Origin: CAYNFS01 sp964396685 | GTDB lineage: Bacteria > Patescibacteriota > Doudnabacteria > UBA920 > 2-01-FULL-46-14 | Direction of reading: 5' to 3' | Assembly: GCA_964396685.1 (NCBI GenBank) | Contig: CAYNFS010000007.1 | Coordinates: forward strand, 1 to 57,070 | DNA: 57,070 nt | In this document: positions 55,834-57,070 of the stretch, piece by piece | How the letters are laid out: every line of letters begins with the position of its first letter | How positions within the stretch are numbered: position 1 is the first letter of the stretch | The notes under the pieces: generated by a model | The model's database searches: none | Told to the model about the DNA's origin: nothing | Seen by the model: the letters and a program-made list of their open reading frames with translations, nothing else | Translations under genes and position numbers: made by a program

Positions 55834-56000
55834 CGTTCCCTCCATGCAAAATTTATTGCGACTCTTTTACCCTGAGCTAGTCGAAGGGCAAAAGACCCTC
55901 AAACTTATCACAAAACCCAATCCATGTCAACTTTTTTAGAACCGCCTCTTCGCCCACTTTTGCCACTCAATCAGCCCCCTTCCACCCCCCTCACCAACCC

Positions 56001-56036
56001 ATGACAAACTTCTGACGATCGTCAGAAGTTTGTCAT
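56001..56036. promoter_or_regulatory. 36-bp perfect palindrome at the PaaX-like promoter
   Basis: ATGACAAACTTCTGACGA and its exact complement, centred between 56018 and 56019. Its right end supplies the -35 box TTGTCA (56030-56035) of a promoter with TAGACT (56053-56058) 17 bp further on. A palindrome over a -35 box is the usual arrangement of a repressor site; the regulator encoded next is a natural candidate. Confidence 0.75.
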
Positions 56037-56106
56037 AAAACTCTTTATCTGTTAGACTTAAACTGCGAAATGGCCAAATTAACCAAAAAACTTAAATCAG
56101 ACAATA

Positions 56107-56706
56107 ATGAAACACAAACCAAACGAGTTGCCTCCCTATGAACCGGAGGGGGTGAAAATTGCCGAAAAAATCCTTAAAATTTTGCTTTTTGGGCTCGCGG
56201 TCCCGGCTTTTTTCTTATCGCCGTTTGGATTATACAATCTGGTTCGCGGAAGTCTAGCCTATTATTTTCACAAAAGCGACTTCCACAGGGAGATCAAACG
56301 CTTGGAAAAGAAGAAGTATATTGCTTTGACTAAGACTCCCGATGGCTGGATGATTCGGTTGCTCAAAAAGGGAGAACGATATAAAAAGCAGATAGAAGCG
56401 AAAGATAAAATAGAAAATATCCGACTGCCGACAAATCAAGCCTGGGACGGCAAATGGCGCCTGTTCGTTTTCGACATACCCGAAGAAAAAAGATACGTCA
56501 GAGATCTTTTGCGCGACAAATTGAAAGAATTAGGACTTTACAATGCCCAGCGCAGCGTTTTTGTTTATCCTTATGATTGCCGCAACGAATTGGCATTTAT
56601 TTCAAACTATTTCAATTTATACAAATACACAACCTACGCCCAGGCGGATTACATAGACATCGACAGGGAGCTAAGGCATCATTTCAAAAAAATAATCAGA
56701 AAATAG
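56107..56706 (+). CDS. PaaX-like transcriptional regulator
   Basis: A 199-residue protein. The N-terminal half has a hydrophobic segment (KILLFGLAVPAFFLSPFG) and a winged-helix-like region (REIKRLEKKKYIALTKTPDGWMIRLLKKGE). The C-terminal half (GKWRLFVFDIPEEKRYVRDLLRDKLKELG, RSVFVYPYDCRNEL) has the ferredoxin-like fold shared by PaaX C-terminal domains and Cas2; no other Cas gene is present, so Cas2 activity is unlikely. An earlier ATG at 56070 opens a 23-codon frame that overlaps this start in another frame. Flanked by two copies of one palindrome. Confidence 0.72.
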   Translation: MKHKPNELPPYEPEGVKIAEKILKILLFGLAVPAFFLSPFGLYNLVRGSLAYYFHKSDFHREIKRLEKKKYIALTKTPDGWMIRLLKKGERYKKQIEAKDKIENIRLPTNQAWDGKWRLFVFDIPEEKRYVRDLLRDKLKELGLYNAQRSVFVYPYDCRNELAFISNYFNLYKYTTYAQADYIDIDRELRHHFKKIIRK

Positions 56707-56725
56707 TTACCAAAAAATAATTAAA

Positions 56726-56755
56726 ACAAACTTCTGACGATCGTCAGAAGTTTGT
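56726..56755. repeat. 30-bp perfect palindrome, second copy
   Basis: ACAAACTTCTGACGA and its complement, identical to the core of 56001-56036. It lies between two convergent genes (PaaX-like and sortase); on the minus strand it is followed by TTTTAATTATTTTTTGG, so it could end sortase transcription. Confidence 0.75.
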
Positions 56756-56799
56756 CACAAGATATTTTAAAACCTGGAAACTGTAAGCTATAAGCTGTC

Positions 56800-57070
56800 T
56801 TAAAGACCGATCAATTCTGTCGTCACCACATAACGTTGAAGAGCAGTGCCCACCGGCCAGCTGGTCGACAGATTCAAGAAGTATCCGTCTTTTTGGGCAA
56901 ACTGCTCGGGATCATTTTTGGCATAGACTTTCTTGGAACGCACCACATAGCGATAATGTTTGACAGCGCCGTCTGTCCCGTACACAGTCACCACAATCTC
57001 GTCTCCCGGTTCCAAAAAATTAAGTTTCGTAAAAACCGTCTTGTAATTTCCGTCCCAAGGATTGCCAGAC
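56800..57070 (-). CDS. Sortase-like protein, C-terminal part (runs off the window)
   Basis: The last 89 codons of a gene that begins beyond 57070. GNPWDGNYKTVFTKLNFLEP, GDEIVVTVYG, YRYVVRSKKVY and then NLSTSWPVGTALQRYVV follow the beta7-beta8 pattern of sortases, where TLxTC carries the nucleophile and a following Arg completes the site. Here the codon at the Cys place is AGC (Ser) while the Arg is kept. Sortases attach surface proteins through LPxTG-like signals, such as the PPRTGP end of the protein at 49704-51257. The missing Cys puts activity in doubt. Confidence 0.65.
   Translation of the reverse strand, partial: SGNPWDGNYKTVFTKLNFLEPGDEIVVTVYGTDGAVKHYRYVVRSKKVYAKNDPEQFAQKDGYFLNLSTSWPVGTALQRYVVTTELIGL

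Noticed and set aside
54691..55875. A 394-codon plus-strand frame opposite the secreted gene at 54670-55833
   Set aside because: The minus-strand frame has a signal peptide, ribosome site and terminator; the plus frame has none of these and is explained by high GC content on the complementary strand. The same applies to 53568-54704.
56107..56706. Cas2 nuclease
   Set aside because: The C-terminal fold is Cas2-like, but PaaX regulators share it, the protein has an extra N-terminal half, and no CRISPR array or other cas gene is visible.
1..57070. Recoded TGA (SR1/Gracilibacteria code)
   Set aside because: TGA ends mgtE, mraY, the antitoxin at 3865 and other genes at natural lengths, and no conserved gene contains an internal TGA.

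Overview
The window looks like a chromosomal segment of a Candidate Phyla Radiation (Patescibacteria) bacterium, probably from the Parcubacteria side. This is inferred from several signs seen together: a C-terminally short alanyl-tRNA synthetase, an archaeal-type cupin glucose-6-phosphate isomerase, a membrane-anchored baseplate-J-like protein, DUF11-type surface proteins next to a sortase, many short hypothetical genes, and short dispersed palindromes scattered between and inside genes. TGA, TAA and TAG all act as stops, so the recoded-TGA lineages are not indicated. No rRNA, convincing tRNA or CRISPR array is visible.

Layout. (1) 1-6454 is an accessory region. On the minus strand are unknown genes (139-636, 1175-2368, 4600-5130), two of them framed by the same 5' leader and the same 3' tail. 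On the plus strand are toxin-antitoxin modules driven by three copies of one promoter-bearing repeat. One RelE-type toxin gene is split by a 217-bp palindromic element. (2) 6455-12165 (minus) is a cell-wall block: murD, pgeF, an N-acyl-D-amino-acid deacylase, mraY and a D,D-carboxypeptidase. Its last promoter is back-to-back with that of trxA; trxA and mgtE follow on the plus strand. (3) 13982-21330 holds LOG, DNA polymerase X, a polyprenol mannosyltransferase, a holin-like membrane protein, msrA and msrB, an EF-like small protein and rarA, plus short new ORFs. (4) 21427-26555 holds a HicBA-type pair and the alpha operon (infA-rpmJ-rpsM-rpsK-rpsD-rpoA-rplQ-rplM-rpsI). (5) 26608-37163 holds the baseplate-like protein, pgi, alaS, solitary purF and purM, an AbiE type IV toxin-antitoxin pair and a C-terminal processing protease. 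(6) 35032-49628 is an envelope polysaccharide region: GT2 transferases, a GT2/O-antigen-ligase fusion, a flippase, two secreted proteins sharing a roughly 58-residue tandem repeat, an aldo/keto reductase and galE. (7) 49704-57070 holds two DUF11 surface proteins, two secreted unknowns, a PaaX-like regulator flanked by perfect palindromes, and the end of a sortase.

Three themes run through the window. Seven genes have a -10 hexamer exactly 6 nt before the start codon, which indicates leaderless mRNAs. A family of palindromic repeats has entered the reading frames of at least six conserved genes without breaking them. Promoter and leader modules have been copied as units and reused for unrelated genes. 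All functional calls come from reading the sequence and recalling family motifs; no database search was run.
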